Made by a program: the position numbers and the translations under genes. 64,000 nt of DNA from Pseudomonas sp. CFBP13508. Lineage in GTDB: Bacteria; Pseudomonadota; Gammaproteobacteria; Pseudomonadales; Pseudomonadaceae. Under the pieces are notes generated by a model. The model made no database searches and had not been told where the DNA came from. It saw only the letters and a list, made by a program, of their open reading frames with translations. The stretch lies in contig NZ_QFZZ01000003.1 in the NCBI RefSeq assembly GCF_005233515.1, positions 124,001 through 188,000 on the forward strand, in the 5' to 3' direction. Each line of letters opens with the position of its first letter. Position 1 is the first letter of the stretch. Below are positions 8,446 to 17,648 of the stretch, one piece after another.

Positions 8446-10872
8446 ATGTCCCGTTCGCCAGACACCTTGTTGCGCCCCAGTCTGCTGGCTTTTGCCATCG
8501 CTTTCGGCACGCCGCTGATCAGCAGCCCGTTGCTCGCCGCTGAGCAAGCTTCCAGCGTGCGCGCCTACAACCTGCCGGCGGCGCCGCTGTCGACCACCCT
8601 GAACCAGATCGCCAGCCAGGGCGGCCTCGCCCTGTCGCTCAATCCTGCGCTGGCCGCCGGCAAGACCTCAGCGCCGGTCAACGGCCAGTACGACGCCGCC
8701 GGCGCCCTGCGCGCGGCCTTGCGCGGCACCGGCCTGCAACTGGAACGGAGCAGCGCCGGCACTTACACCCTAGTGGCCGTGCCGGAAGGCACGCTGGCCC
8801 TGCCGGAAACCTCGGTCATCGGCGTGGAAAACTTCGAAAGCGCCTGGGGCCCGGTCGAAGGCTACACCGCGACTCGCACCGCCGCCGGCACCAAGACCGA
8901 CACCGCCCTGGTCGAAGCACCGCGATCGATTTCGGTGGCGACCCGCCAGCAAATGGACGACCGCAGCGTGCACAGCCTCGATGATGCCGTGCGCTACATG
9001 CCGGGCATCACCGCCAGCAGCTACGGCAGCGACACCCGCGCCGACTGGCTGCGCGTGCGTGGTTTCGAACCGACCCAGTTCCTTGATGGCCTGCCGCTGC
9101 CCAAAGGCGTGTACGCCAACCCGAAACAGGAAACCTGGAACCTCGACCGCCTCGCCCTACTGCGTGGCCCGGCCTCGTCGGTGTACGGCCAGACCCCGCC
9201 GGGCGGTTTGCTCGACATGGTCAGCCGCCGCCCGAGCGCCGAGGCCAGCAGCGAAATCCAGCTGCAATACGGCAGCGACAACCACCGCCAGATCAACTTC
9301 GCCAGCACCGGCAAGATCGATGACGCCGGGCAGTTTCTCTATGGCCTCAGCGGCGTGGTGCGCGACAGCGGCACCCAGGTCGACCACGTCGACAACAAGC
9401 GCTACAACATCGCGCCGAGCCTGACCTGGAACATCGACGACGACACCAAACTCACTCTGCTGAGCCAGTTCACCCGCGACGACACCGGCATCACCAGCCA
9501 GTTTCTGCCCATTCAGGGCACCAAAATCAAATCGCCGCTCGGTGATATTTCCCATCACAAGAATCTCGGCGATCCGGATTGGGAATACTACGACCGCACC
9601 TACTACGCGCTGGGTTATGCCTTCGAACATCGGTTGAACAATGTCTGGCAGTTCAAGCAGAACCTGCGCTACACCAAGTCGGACCTGTCGTTCCAGTCGC
9701 TGACCCCTGGTTCCTATCCGTTCACCACCGTGGACGCAGAGGGCAACGTCGGCCGCACCAGCACCAGCGTCGACGAAGACATCAGCCAGTTTGCCGTGGA
9801 CAACAACTTCCAGGCGGACTTCGCCACGGGCGACATCCGCCACACCTTGCTGCTGGGTCTGGATCACCAGCGCAGCAACACCAACTACACCTCGATCTTT
9901 GGCGATGGCCTGCAAACCAACGTCATCAACCCGATCTACGGCCAGCCGATCGTACGTCCGGCGCGCTCCACGGCGTTTTACGACTACAACCAGAAGACCT
10001 ACCAGACCGGTCTCTACGTGCAGGACCAAATGGCTCTCGACCAGTGGCGCCTGACCCTCGGCGGCCGTGAAGACTGGGTGCACACCAGCACTGAATTCTT
10101 CAACAAGGGCGATGCGACCAACACCCAGCGTGACAAGAAATTCAGCGGCAACGCGGCGCTCAGCTACGTCTTCGATAACGGCTTCGTGCCGTACCTGTCC
10201 TACGCCGAATCCTTCCAGCCGACCACCGGCGCCGATGCCACCTCGACCGGCTCGCTCAAGCCAACCGAAGGCAAGCAGTGGGAACTGGGCATCAAATACC
10301 AGCCTCCGGGCAGCAAGACCCTGCTGACCGCCGCCGTGTATGACCTGACCCAGAAGAACGTCGCGGTGAACACCTTCGTCAACAACGTTTCGGTGACCAG
10401 CCAGACTGGTGAAGTGAAGGTCAAAGGCCTCGAGCTCGAAGCGGTGTCGGATGTGACCGACAACCTCAAAGTCATCGCCGCCTACACCCTGGCCAAGTCC
10501 GAAGTGCAGAAAGGCGTCGACAAGGGCAATCGTCTGCAACTGATGCCCAACCAACAAGCCTCGCTGTGGACCGACTACACCTGGCACGCCGGCGTGCTCG
10601 ACGGTTTCGGTATCGGTGCCGGCGTGCGCTACACCGGCAACACCTACGGCGACAAGGCCAACACCTGGCTGGGCAAGGCTGACGCCTACACCGTGTTCGA
10701 CGCCAGCGTGCATTATGATCTGGGCCGTCTGGACAACAGCCTCAAAGGTGCGTCGCTGGCGGTGAACGCGACCAATCTGTTCGACAAGGACTACATTTCC
10801 ACCTGCGACAGCTTCTACTGCTACTACGGCGACCAGCGCAGTGTCGTCGCCAGCGCCACCTACAAGTGGTAA
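8446..10872 (+). CDS. TonB-dependent siderophore receptor with signalling domain
   Basis: An 808-residue outer-membrane transducer. It has a signal peptide (about 1-30, ending LLAAEQ), an STN signalling domain (about 38-110), a plug domain (about 145-265; VEAPRSISV, LRVRGF, LLRGPASS) and a 22-strand barrel ending in the aromatic residue W. The STN domain and the upstream sigma/anti-sigma pair indicate that it both imports a ferri-siderophore and induces its own gene. The plug sequence resembles the ferrichrome/ferrioxamine (FhuA/FoxA/FiuA) class, but the ligand cannot be set from sequence. RBS AGGAG precedes the ATG. Confidence 0.95.
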   Translation: MSRSPDTLLRPSLLAFAIAFGTPLISSPLLAAEQASSVRAYNLPAAPLSTTLNQIASQGGLALSLNPALAAGKTSAPVNGQYDAAGALRAALRGTGLQLERSSAGTYTLVAVPEGTLALPETSVIGVENFESAWGPVEGYTATRTAAGTKTDTALVEAPRSISVATRQQMDDRSVHSLDDAVRYMPGITASSYGSDTRADWLRVRGFEPTQFLDGLPLPKGVYANPKQETWNLDRLALLRGPASSVYGQTPPGGLLDMVSRRPSAEASSEIQLQYGSDNHRQINFASTGKIDDAGQFLYGLSGVVRDSGTQVDHVDNKRYNIAPSLTWNIDDDTKLTLLSQFTRDDTGITSQFLPIQGTKIKSPLGDISHHKNLGDPDWEYYDRTYYALGYAFEHRLNNVWQFKQNLRYTKSDLSFQSLTPGSYPFTTVDAEGNVGRTSTSVDEDISQFAVDNNFQADFATGDIRHTLLLGLDHQRSNTNYTSIFGDGLQTNVINPIYGQPIVRPARSTAFYDYNQKTYQTGLYVQDQMALDQWRLTLGGREDWVHTSTEFFNKGDATNTQRDKKFSGNAALSYVFDNGFVPYLSYAESFQPTTGADATSTGSLKPTEGKQWELGIKYQPPGSKTLLTAAVYDLTQKNVAVNTFVNNVSVTSQTGEVKVKGLELEAVSDVTDNLKVIAAYTLAKSEVQKGVDKGNRLQLMPNQQASLWTDYTWHAGVLDGFGIGAGVRYTGNTYGDKANTWLGKADAYTVFDASVHYDLGRLDNSLKGASLAVNATNLFDKDYISTCDSFYCYYGDQRSVVASATYKW

Positions 10873-10946
10873 GCCAGTGAGCTGAAACAGGCCCTGTTCC
10901 CAGGCCGTCCGCACCGGGCGGCTTTGGTGTTTTTGAAGGTCATGCA

Positions 10947-12077
10947 ATGAAAAGTAAAACCATCCGCCGCTGGTCGTTCATCCACACCTGGACCAGCCTG
11001 ATCTGCACGGTGTTTCTGCTGATGCTGGCGCTGACCGGTCTGCCGCTGATTTTCAGCCACGAGATTGATCACGCGCTGGGCAACGCCCCGGAGCTGCGCG
11101 AGATGCCGGCCGACACGCCGCAACTCGATCTGCAGCAACTGGTCGATGCCGCGCAGAAACATCGCCCGGGCGAAGTCATGCAGTACTTCGGTTATGACGA
11201 CGAAGAGCCGAACGCGGCATTCGCGATCATGGCCAGGACGGCCGACACCGAGCCGAACTCTTCGCACACCTTCATGCTCGATGCGCGCACTGGCGAAGCG
11301 CTGGAAACCCCTTCGGCCAACGGTGGCTTGATGCTGTTCATCCTGCGCCTGCACGTCGACATGTTCGCCGGGCTGCCGGGCAAGCTGCTGCTGGCGTTCA
11401 TGGGTCTGTTGTTTGTCGTGGCGATCGTGTCCGGCACGGTGCTGTACCTGCCGTTCATGCGCCGCTTGAAATTCGGTACCGTGCGCCAAGACAAATCGAC
11501 AAGACTGCGCTGGCTCGACCTGCACAACCTGATCGGCGTCGTCACTTTGACCTGGTGCCTGGTGGTGGGCGTGACCGGAGTGATCAGCGCCTGCGCCGAC
11601 CTGCTCATCGCTGCCTGGCGCAACGACGCGTTGACCACGCTGATCGCGCCGTATCGCGATGCGCCGCCGCTGACCCAACTGGCGCCGGCTACGCGGCTGC
11701 TCGACATCGCCGAGGAAGTCGCACCGGGGATGAAGCCGGATTTCATCGCCTTCCCCGGCACGCGCTTTTCCAGCGAGCACCATTATTCGGTGTTCATGAA
11801 GGGCGGCACGCACCTGACCTCGCACCTGCTGACACCAGTGCTGATCGACGCCACGACCTTGCAGGTCACCGCCGTGGCCGAACGTCCGTGGTACATGGAC
11901 GCCATGGGCATGTCGCAACCGCTGCACTTTGGTGACTATGGCGGCATGCCGATGAAGATTCTCTGGGCGACGCTGGATGTGCTGACGATCATCGTGTTGG
12001 CCAGTGGCGTTTATCTTTGGGTAGTGCGGCGCAAGGCGGCCAAGCCTGTTCTGGAAACGGCGGAGGCCTCGGCATGA
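10947..12077 (+). CDS. PepSY-domain transmembrane protein (putative ferri-siderophore reductase)
   Basis: A 376-residue inner-membrane protein of the PepSY_TM family. Four hydrophobic segments are visible at about 13-35, 140-163, 190-213 and 340-365. The first and second are separated by a long periplasmic loop. HTWTSL near the N-terminus and LHVDMFAG and LHNLIG later carry His residues that could bind haem. Relatives such as FoxB, FpvG and PiuB sit beside siderophore receptors and are linked to iron release by reduction. It follows the receptor by 74 bp and is probably co-transcribed. Confidence 0.88.
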   Translation: MKSKTIRRWSFIHTWTSLICTVFLLMLALTGLPLIFSHEIDHALGNAPELREMPADTPQLDLQQLVDAAQKHRPGEVMQYFGYDDEEPNAAFAIMARTADTEPNSSHTFMLDARTGEALETPSANGGLMLFILRLHVDMFAGLPGKLLLAFMGLLFVVAIVSGTVLYLPFMRRLKFGTVRQDKSTRLRWLDLHNLIGVVTLTWCLVVGVTGVISACADLLIAAWRNDALTTLIAPYRDAPPLTQLAPATRLLDIAEEVAPGMKPDFIAFPGTRFSSEHHYSVFMKGGTHLTSHLLTPVLIDATTLQVTAVAERPWYMDAMGMSQPLHFGDYGGMPMKILWATLDVLTIIVLASGVYLWVVRRKAAKPVLETAEASA

Positions 12078-12253
12078 AGCCGCGTCAGTCGAGTTTCTGG
12101 AAGGTTTTCAGTACACCGATCGTGATCGCCCTGCTCAGTGCGGCGGGGCTGTTTGCGGCGTTGCTGGGGGATGGAATCTGGGATGCCTTGAGCTGGGTCG
12201 GGCTTGGCGTGCCGGCATTTCTGGCGATGAGAGGTTTTCTGCCGCGAAGCTGA
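12074..12253 (+). CDS. Small membrane protein
   Basis: A 59-residue protein whose ATG overlaps the PepSY stop (ATGA). Two hydrophobic segments are visible, at about 11-30 (TPIVIALLSAAGLFAALLGD) and 34-53. Small two-helix proteins often follow PepSY proteins in siderophore operons. I do not know a specific function. The tight overlap supports a role with the PepSY protein. Confidence 0.75.
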   Translation: MKPRQSSFWKVFSTPIVIALLSAAGLFAALLGDGIWDALSWVGLGVPAFLAMRGFLPRS

Positions 12254-12261
12254 GAATCCCT

Positions 12262-12352
12262 TGTGGGAGCGAGCCTGCTCGCGAAAGCGCCCGGACATTC
12301 AACATCAAAGTCGACTGTCACGACGCCTTCGCGAGCAGGCTCGCTCCCACAT
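12262..12352. repeat. REP-type inverted pair, family A, copy 3 (arms reversed)
   Basis: The GTGGGAGCGAGCCTGCTCGC arm comes first and its complement second, with about 45 bp between them. This is the tail-to-tail order of the usual pair. Confidence 0.88.
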
Positions 12353-12416
12353 GGGTTCTGCGCCGGACTCGAGCAGGCTATGCTGCCCGATCATTGTCCT
12401 GATCGAGACCTTGCCC

Positions 12417-13046
12417 ATGTCCGCCCCCAGCATGACCCTGTACCACAACACCCTGTCGCCCTTTGTCCGCAAAGTCATGGTGCTGCTCCACGAAACCGGT
12501 CAGCAGGATCGTGTCGCGCTGCAGGACTGTGTGCTCAGCCCGGTCAGCCCGAACCCTGCGCTGATCGCCGACAACCCGTTGAGCAAGATCCCCGCCCTGC
12601 GCCTGGCCGACGGCAATGTCATCCATGACAGCCGCGTCATCCTCGAGTACCTCGACCAGCAGAACGTCGGCAATCCGCTGATCCCCCGTGAAGGTGCGGC
12701 GCGCTGGCGGCGCCTGACGCTGGCGTCGATGGCTGACGGGATCATGGATGCCTCGGTGATGGTGCGTTATGAAACCGTTCTGCGCCCGGTGGAAAAACAC
12801 TGGGACGAGTGGCTCGACGCCCAGCGCGACAAGATCCGCCGCGCCCTCGCCGTGCTTGAGAACGAAGCGATTGCCGAGCTGACCAGCCATTTCGATGTTG
12901 CGGCGATCAGCGTGGCCTGCGCTTTGGGCTATCTGGATCTGCGCTTCCCGGACATGGACTGGCGTGCAGCCAATCCACAACTGGGCAATTGGTATTTTGA
13001 AGTGAGTCAGCGACCGTCCATGGTGGCGACGATGCCCAAGCCTTAG
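12417..13046 (+). CDS. Glutathione S-transferase family protein
   Basis: A 209-residue cytoplasmic GST. The N-terminal thioredoxin-like domain (about 1-85) shows SPFVRKVMVLLHE and the glutathione-contact pattern KIPAL...DSRVILEYLD. The all-alpha C-terminal domain follows. The substrate is unknown. ATG at 12417 gives MSAPSMTLYHN; ATG at 12432 would remove five residues. It is flanked by REP pairs on both sides and stands alone. Confidence 0.92.
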   Translation: MSAPSMTLYHNTLSPFVRKVMVLLHETGQQDRVALQDCVLSPVSPNPALIADNPLSKIPALRLADGNVIHDSRVILEYLDQQNVGNPLIPREGAARWRRLTLASMADGIMDASVMVRYETVLRPVEKHWDEWLDAQRDKIRRALAVLENEAIAELTSHFDVAAISVACALGYLDLRFPDMDWRAANPQLGNWYFEVSQRPSMVATMPKP

Positions 13047-13068
13047 ATCTGGGCTGCCTGTTCCGGCC

Positions 13069-13134
13069 TCTTCGCGAGCAGGCTCGCTCCCACAGTTGAC
13101 CACATTCCAATGTGGGAGCGAGCTTGCTCGCGAA
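13069..13134. repeat. REP-type inverted pair, family A, copy 4
   Basis: Facing arms with one change (AGCTTGCTCG) in the right arm, about 20 bp after the GST stop. It lies between convergent genes and could act as a barrier to read-through. Confidence 0.88.
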
Positions 13135-13227
13135 TGCACCAACTCGGTTTCTGAGGTAGTGACGCAATAAGCAGCGTCACCAAAACCTCCGCTTCACGCT
13201 GTTCCTCGCGTAACCCAAGCCACCCGC

Positions 13228-14595
13228 TCATTGCATCGCCTCCACATCAAACTCCAGCGGCCTGGCCGGCTTCAAACCAATCCCGTACCAGTCCAGTTTG
13301 CGCGTCAGCACCATGAACACCCCGAGCAGACCGAACAGCATCAGCGAGCCCATCAGCAGCGCGTAATCCTCGGCGCTGAGCAAGCCGTACAGCAAGCCAT
13401 ACAGCGCCGCCAGCCCGGCCGAGAAACTCAAACCATGCCGCGCGCTGCGCAGGACGTGGCTGACATAGAAGCCGATCAGCAACACGCAGCCACTCGCCGA
13501 CAACAGATACGCCAGCGCAAAACCGATGTGTTCGGACAGCGACAACAGCAGCAGGTAAAAGAACGCCAGCGCAACACCGACCAAGGCATATTGCACCGGG
13601 TGCACCGCCAGGCTCTTGAGCACTTCGAAGAGGAAGAAACCGGCGAATGTCAGGACGATGAACAGCAGCGCGTATTTTATCGCCCGGTCGCTCTTCAGGT
13701 ACTGATCCACCGGATCGATGAAGCTGACGCCGAAGCTGCGCCCGTTGAGTGCATCACAGTCGCCAGCGACGCAGCGCTCCATCGCCTCTTGCAGGTTGGT
13801 GGAGAAAAACGAGGTCTGCCAGTCGGCGCTGAAACCCTGATCGTTGATCTCGCGCTTGGCCGGCAGGAAGTTGCCAACGAAGCTGGGGTGCGGCCAGTTG
13901 GCGGCGAGGCTGACACTGCTGGTCTTGCCCACCGGCACCACACGCAGCGAGCCGGTGCCTTGCAGGCGCAGGTCGAAACCGAAGGTCAGTTGCGTGGCTT
14001 TGCTGGCGTCGAGCGCCGGCAGGGTCACGTGTACACCCTCACCGATCCACGCCACTTCGCTGCCGGGCACAAAGTCCAGTTGCTGGCCGCCGAGCTCGAG
14101 TTTCAGCGCGTTTTCGATGCCACGAATATCGCTGATACCCACGGCGAGGAACGGCGCGTCGAATTGGTAATCGGCAAAATTCTCCTTGATGCCCAGATGC
14201 GCCGGCAGGGAAAAATGCCCGTCGATACGGTTATCGGCGTGGAACAGTCGCGCCTCGTAAATGCCGCGTTTGCGCAGTTCGGTTTGCACCTGGCCGTCGA
14301 GTTCAAAACGCTCCGGCAGAAAGTACAGACGCCCGCGCGCTTCACTGACTTCTTCGTAGCGCTTGTTGGTTTTCTCGTTGGTCTTCCAGGTGCGCACCAC
14401 CTTGCGATACGGCACCACCATCACCGGTCCGGTCAGCTGCTGGCTGTAACTGGAGCTGCGCGCGATGTCTTCGAGCACACCGTCGCGCAGTTGCTGACGC
14501 TCATCGATGATGCCGTCGATCATCAGCAACGGGATCAGCAACAGCAGGATCAGCAAGGCGATCGCGCCGAGTTTGATGGTCAGATTCTTGTTCAT
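13228..14595 (-). CDS. creD: Inner-membrane protein CreD
   Basis: A 455-residue protein of the CreD family. It has an N-terminal membrane anchor (about 10-30), a large periplasmic domain containing YSQQLTGPVMVVPY, and five or six membrane segments in the last 150 residues. creD is the main target gene of the CreBC system; in Pseudomonas this system answers cell-wall damage by beta-lactams. It lies downstream of creC in the same direction, separated by 132 bp that hold a single REP arm. Confidence 0.95.
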   Translation of the reverse strand: MNKNLTIKLGAIALLILLLLIPLLMIDGIIDERQQLRDGVLEDIARSSSYSQQLTGPVMVVPYRKVVRTWKTNEKTNKRYEEVSEARGRLYFLPERFELDGQVQTELRKRGIYEARLFHADNRIDGHFSLPAHLGIKENFADYQFDAPFLAVGISDIRGIENALKLELGGQQLDFVPGSEVAWIGEGVHVTLPALDASKATQLTFGFDLRLQGTGSLRVVPVGKTSSVSLAANWPHPSFVGNFLPAKREINDQGFSADWQTSFFSTNLQEAMERCVAGDCDALNGRSFGVSFIDPVDQYLKSDRAIKYALLFIVLTFAGFFLFEVLKSLAVHPVQYALVGVALAFFYLLLLSLSEHIGFALAYLLSASGCVLLIGFYVSHVLRSARHGLSFSAGLAALYGLLYGLLSAEDYALLMGSLMLFGLLGVFMVLTRKLDWYGIGLKPARPLEFDVEAMQ

Positions 14596-14688
14596 GGGAC
14601 TCTCCCTGTTTGGATGGGGGGAGTCTGGCGATGCGGTGTGGAGGGAATGTGCGGGGAATATGGAGATTGTGTGGAGAATGCATTCCCC

Positions 14689-14712
14689 TGTGGGAGCGAG
14701 CCTGCTCGCGAA
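14689..14712. repeat. Single REP arm, family A, copy 5
   Basis: One arm (TGTGGGAGCGAGCCTGCTCG plus CGAA) with no partner, between creC and creD. It could form a short stem in the creC-creD transcript. Confidence 0.8.
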
Positions 14713-14727
14713 GGTCGCGACTCGGTT

Positions 14728-16146
14728 TCAAGGCAAGCGCAATACCACCTCAACCCCGCCCTCGACATTGCTAATGCGCATCACCCCACCATGCAACTTG
14801 ACCACTTCTTCAACGAAGTTCAGCCCCAGCCCGGTGCTCTTGCGTCCGCTGTCCGGGCGCGGCAACGAGTAGAAGCGTTCGGTCAGGCGTGGCAAGGCGT
14901 AATCGGGAATCGGCGTGGTCTGGTTGAACAGGCGGAACTCGACGTGCTCGCCAACCCGCTCGGCACTAAAGCGCAAAAGGCCCTGCGTCGGGGTGAAATC
15001 CAGTGCATTTTCCAGCAGATTTCCCAACGCCTGACGCAGCAGAAACGGCTCGCCAATCAGCAGCAACTCCTCACCGATCGCTTGCTCGACGCGCAGTTGT
15101 TTGCCCTCGATCCGCGCGGCCTGCGCCTTGAGCAATTCTGCGACCAACAGCGCCAGCGGCACTGCCACCCTTTCTTCCAGCCCTTGGCGCTGTTCCACCT
15201 GCGCCAGGTTAAGCAGGCGCTCGATCAACTGCTGCATTCGTGCGCTTTCGCTGTCGATGTTGCCGACGAAGCGCAGACGCTGGGCCGGCGGCATCTCGCT
15301 TTGCAGCAACTCCGCCGCGCCCCGGATCGCCGCCAGCGGACTCTTCAATTCATGGGTCAGGGTGTGCACATAGCGCTCGACGTAGGCCTTGCCTTCGAGC
15401 TGCGTGCGCATCTGCTCGACCGCCGTCGCCAGTTGCTCCAGCTCGCCACCACGATAGTGCGGCACTTCCACGCGCCGGCCTTCGCTCACGGCCTGGGCAT
15501 AACCGGTCAAGCGGTGCAGCGCACGACTCAGCCACCACGACAGCAACGCACCGAACAGCAGACCAAGGCCGATCAGTCCGGCGCCGTAAAACAGCAAACG
15601 CCGTTCGGTGCGATCGACGTAGGGTTGCAGCGAACTGTTGGGCTTGGCCACGGTGACCACGCCGATGATCTTGCCGTTGTCACGGATCGGAGCGCCGACG
15701 TGCATCACCGAGGAGCTCGGATCGTCAGGATCACTGCGGCTGGAGCGCGCGCCGTACTCGCCGCGCAGGGTCAGGTAGACGTCGTTCCAGCGCGAATAAT
15801 CCTGGCCGACCGCGACGCCGCTGGAGTCGAGCACGACGATGCCCTTGGCGTCGGTGACGTAGATGCGGTGGTTGACCTGGTTTTTCGGCAAGCCCCAGAT
15901 GGTCGCTTGCGGCTGCCGCTCGCCATAGGCGCGGAGCAATTGCGGCCAGCGGTTCTCGCTGAGGGTGCCGGCCTTGAAATCGTCGCGCAGGATTTCTGCC
16001 ATCAGGTTGGCGGTGTCGACCAGCGTCTCTTCGGTGGACTGGCGCACGCCGGGGCGAATTTCTTCCATCACCGTATTGAGGACGAAATAACCGGTCAGGC
16101 CGACAAACAGCACGTACACAAGAAAGATCCGCAGCCCCAGCGACAT
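14728..16146 (-). CDS. creC: Sensor histidine kinase CreC
   Basis: A 472-residue membrane sensor kinase. A first membrane segment (about 5-25), a periplasmic sensing region (about 26-185), a second membrane segment (about 186-208), a HAMP-like linker, a dimerisation domain with phospho-acceptor His265 in LTHELKSP, and a C-terminal ATPase domain ending in the SGRKSTGLGLNFVEEV box are visible. It phosphorylates CreB. Its start overlaps the creB stop by one base (TGATG). Confidence 0.96.
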   Translation of the reverse strand: MSLGLRIFLVYVLFVGLTGYFVLNTVMEEIRPGVRQSTEETLVDTANLMAEILRDDFKAGTLSENRWPQLLRAYGERQPQATIWGLPKNQVNHRIYVTDAKGIVVLDSSGVAVGQDYSRWNDVYLTLRGEYGARSSRSDPDDPSSSVMHVGAPIRDNGKIIGVVTVAKPNSSLQPYVDRTERRLLFYGAGLIGLGLLFGALLSWWLSRALHRLTGYAQAVSEGRRVEVPHYRGGELEQLATAVEQMRTQLEGKAYVERYVHTLTHELKSPLAAIRGAAELLQSEMPPAQRLRFVGNIDSESARMQQLIERLLNLAQVEQRQGLEERVAVPLALLVAELLKAQAARIEGKQLRVEQAIGEELLLIGEPFLLRQALGNLLENALDFTPTQGLLRFSAERVGEHVEFRLFNQTTPIPDYALPRLTERFYSLPRPDSGRKSTGLGLNFVEEVVKLHGGVMRISNVEGGVEVVLRLP

Positions 16147-16826
16147 CAGCTGTGCCCCGGGCTGTAGCTGTAACCGAGGCCCCGATGGGTCTGAATCGGC
16201 TCGGCCTCGGCGCGCACCAGGCGCAACTTGGCGCGCAGGCTTTTGATGTGACTGTCGATGCTGCGCTCGTAACCGGCGTCGGCCGCTACGCCCAGCGCAT
16301 CGAGCAATTGCTCGCGGCTGAACACCCGCTCAGGTTGTTCGAGCAGGCATTGCAACAAGCGGAATTCATGGCGGGTCAGGCTCAGCGGCTGGCCGCGATA
16401 GCTGATCTGTACGCGTTCGGCATCGATGCGAAACAGCGTTGAGCCTGCTTCCAGGGTTGCGCGCGGCGCCATGCGTTTGAGGATGGCCTTGACCCGCGCC
16501 GCCACTTCACGCGGGCTGAACGGCTTGACCACGTAATCGTCGGCACCGATCTCCAGACCCACCACGCGGTCGATCTCGGCGTCGCGGGCGCTGAGAAACA
16601 GCACCGGCACTTCCGTGAAGCGCCGCAATTGCTTGCAGGTTTCGAAGCCACTGATGTCCGGCAGACCGATATCGAGAATGATCAGGTCGGCCGGGGTTTG
16701 CCGCTGATGCCCCAGCGCCGCCGCGCCAAGGTTCAGCCACGTGGTGCTGAACCCCTCGCCCTGCAAGGCAAAAATCAATGTGTCGGCAATCGCCGCTTCG
16801 TCTTCGACAATCAGGATGTGCGGCAT
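16146..16826 (-). CDS. creB: Response regulator CreB (OmpR family)
   Basis: A 226-residue two-domain regulator. The receiver has ED 8-9 and phospho-acceptor Asp52 (LDIGLPD), with K in VVKPFSP. The C-terminal winged helix (about 130-225) has the OmpR pattern LTRHEFRLLQCLLEQPERVFSREQLL (quoted in parts: LTRHEFRLL and FSREQLL). It controls creD and other genes. First gene of creB-creC-creD. Confidence 0.96.
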   Translation of the reverse strand: MPHILIVEDEAAIADTLIFALQGEGFSTTWLNLGAAALGHQRQTPADLIILDIGLPDISGFETCKQLRRFTEVPVLFLSARDAEIDRVVGLEIGADDYVVKPFSPREVAARVKAILKRMAPRATLEAGSTLFRIDAERVQISYRGQPLSLTRHEFRLLQCLLEQPERVFSREQLLDALGVAADAGYERSIDSHIKSLRAKLRLVRAEAEPIQTHRGLGYSYSPGHS

Positions 16827-16895
16827 GGCGTCCGAGCCCGTGGCAGTTAGTGCGCGAACGGTGCCCCAAGCCCGGGGTTACGTCAATCAGACCAC

Positions 16896-17402
16896 TTAGC
16901 AGTCAGGCTTGTCGGCGGTGTAACGCCGCGCCGGATTGACCGCCGCGCCGAACTCCCGCAAGGCCTTGGCGCCGATCAGCAGCGGATAGTTGAAGTGGCT
17001 GCGGTCGGTCAGGTTGACCTCGACGGTGCGCTTGACGTTGCCCAGGCACAGTTCCAGATCGACCACCGGGCGCTTGGCGACATCGCTGCTGTCACGCTCT
17101 TCATCGTCCTCGTCGGAACGGCTTTTGATCTTGCTGATGCGCGCGACCTTGTGCTCGAAAACCTTGTTGCTGGCGTCCTTGGTGGCGAGGCGGAAACGTA
17201 CCCAGTCTTCGCCGTCGCGGGTGAAGGTCTCGATGTCCTTGGCCGACAGCGAGGCGGTCAGCGCGCCGGTGTCCATCTTGGCCTTGAGCACTTCGCCACC
17301 GATTTCCGGCAGTGCGATGTATTCGTAGCGACCGTACAGCGTCGGCTCGGCGGCCATGACCGGCAGCGCGACAAGGGCAAACAGAGCAAGGAGGGATTTC
17401 AC
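16896..17402 (-). CDS. Periplasmic retropepsin-like aspartic protease family protein
   Basis: A 168-residue protein with a signal peptide (MKSLLALFALVALPVMA). It belongs to the family long annotated as ATP-dependent zinc protease (Pfam Zn_protease). The fold is retropepsin-like, and the catalytic-type Asp lies in KMDTGALTASL near residue 43. A second family block, FNYPLLIGAKALREFGAAVNP, is at the C-terminus. The start is GTG, preceded by AGGAAG. The family is linked in other bacteria to RimK-type glutamate-ligase loci, but none is nearby here. Confidence 0.82.
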   Translation of the reverse strand: MKSLLALFALVALPVMAAEPTLYGRYEYIALPEIGGEVLKAKMDTGALTASLSAKDIETFTRDGEDWVRFRLATKDASNKVFEHKVARISKIKSRSDEDDEERDSSDVAKRPVVDLELCLGNVKRTVEVNLTDRSHFNYPLLIGAKALREFGAAVNPARRYTADKPDC

Positions 17403-17474
17403 GTAAGGGGCTTCCTTGGGAGGTTGGGCAACGGGATTTTAGACCGTCACCTTTGAATTCGTTCGGCTGAATCA

Positions 17475-17552
17475 AGATCAAAAGATCGCAGCCTTCGGCA
17501 GCTCCTACAGGGATCGGTGTAGGAGCTGCCGAAGGCTGCGATCTTTTGATCT
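17475..17552. repeat. Inverted repeat, family C, copy 1
   Basis: Two arms of about 32 bp (AAAAGATCGCAGCCTTCGGC...TCCTACAG and complement) separated by about 10 bp. The end of each arm gives A- and T-rich flanks, so the transcript could act as a two-way terminator between the divergent protease and acyltransferase genes. Confidence 0.9.
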
Positions 17553-17648
17553 TACGGTTTGAAAAGTGAAACATTCGTCAGCACCGATTTGGCCTGCTGC
17601 GCGAAGCTGCTTATCATGGCTCGCCCCTGCCACTTCATAGAGTTGCTT

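Noticed and set aside
12261..12416. N-terminal extensions containing peptides such as REQARSH or WERACS before several genes (GST, soxG, 87-residue gene)
   Set aside because: These are translations of family A REP repeats and recur at many loci. The true starts lie downstream with proper ribosome sites.
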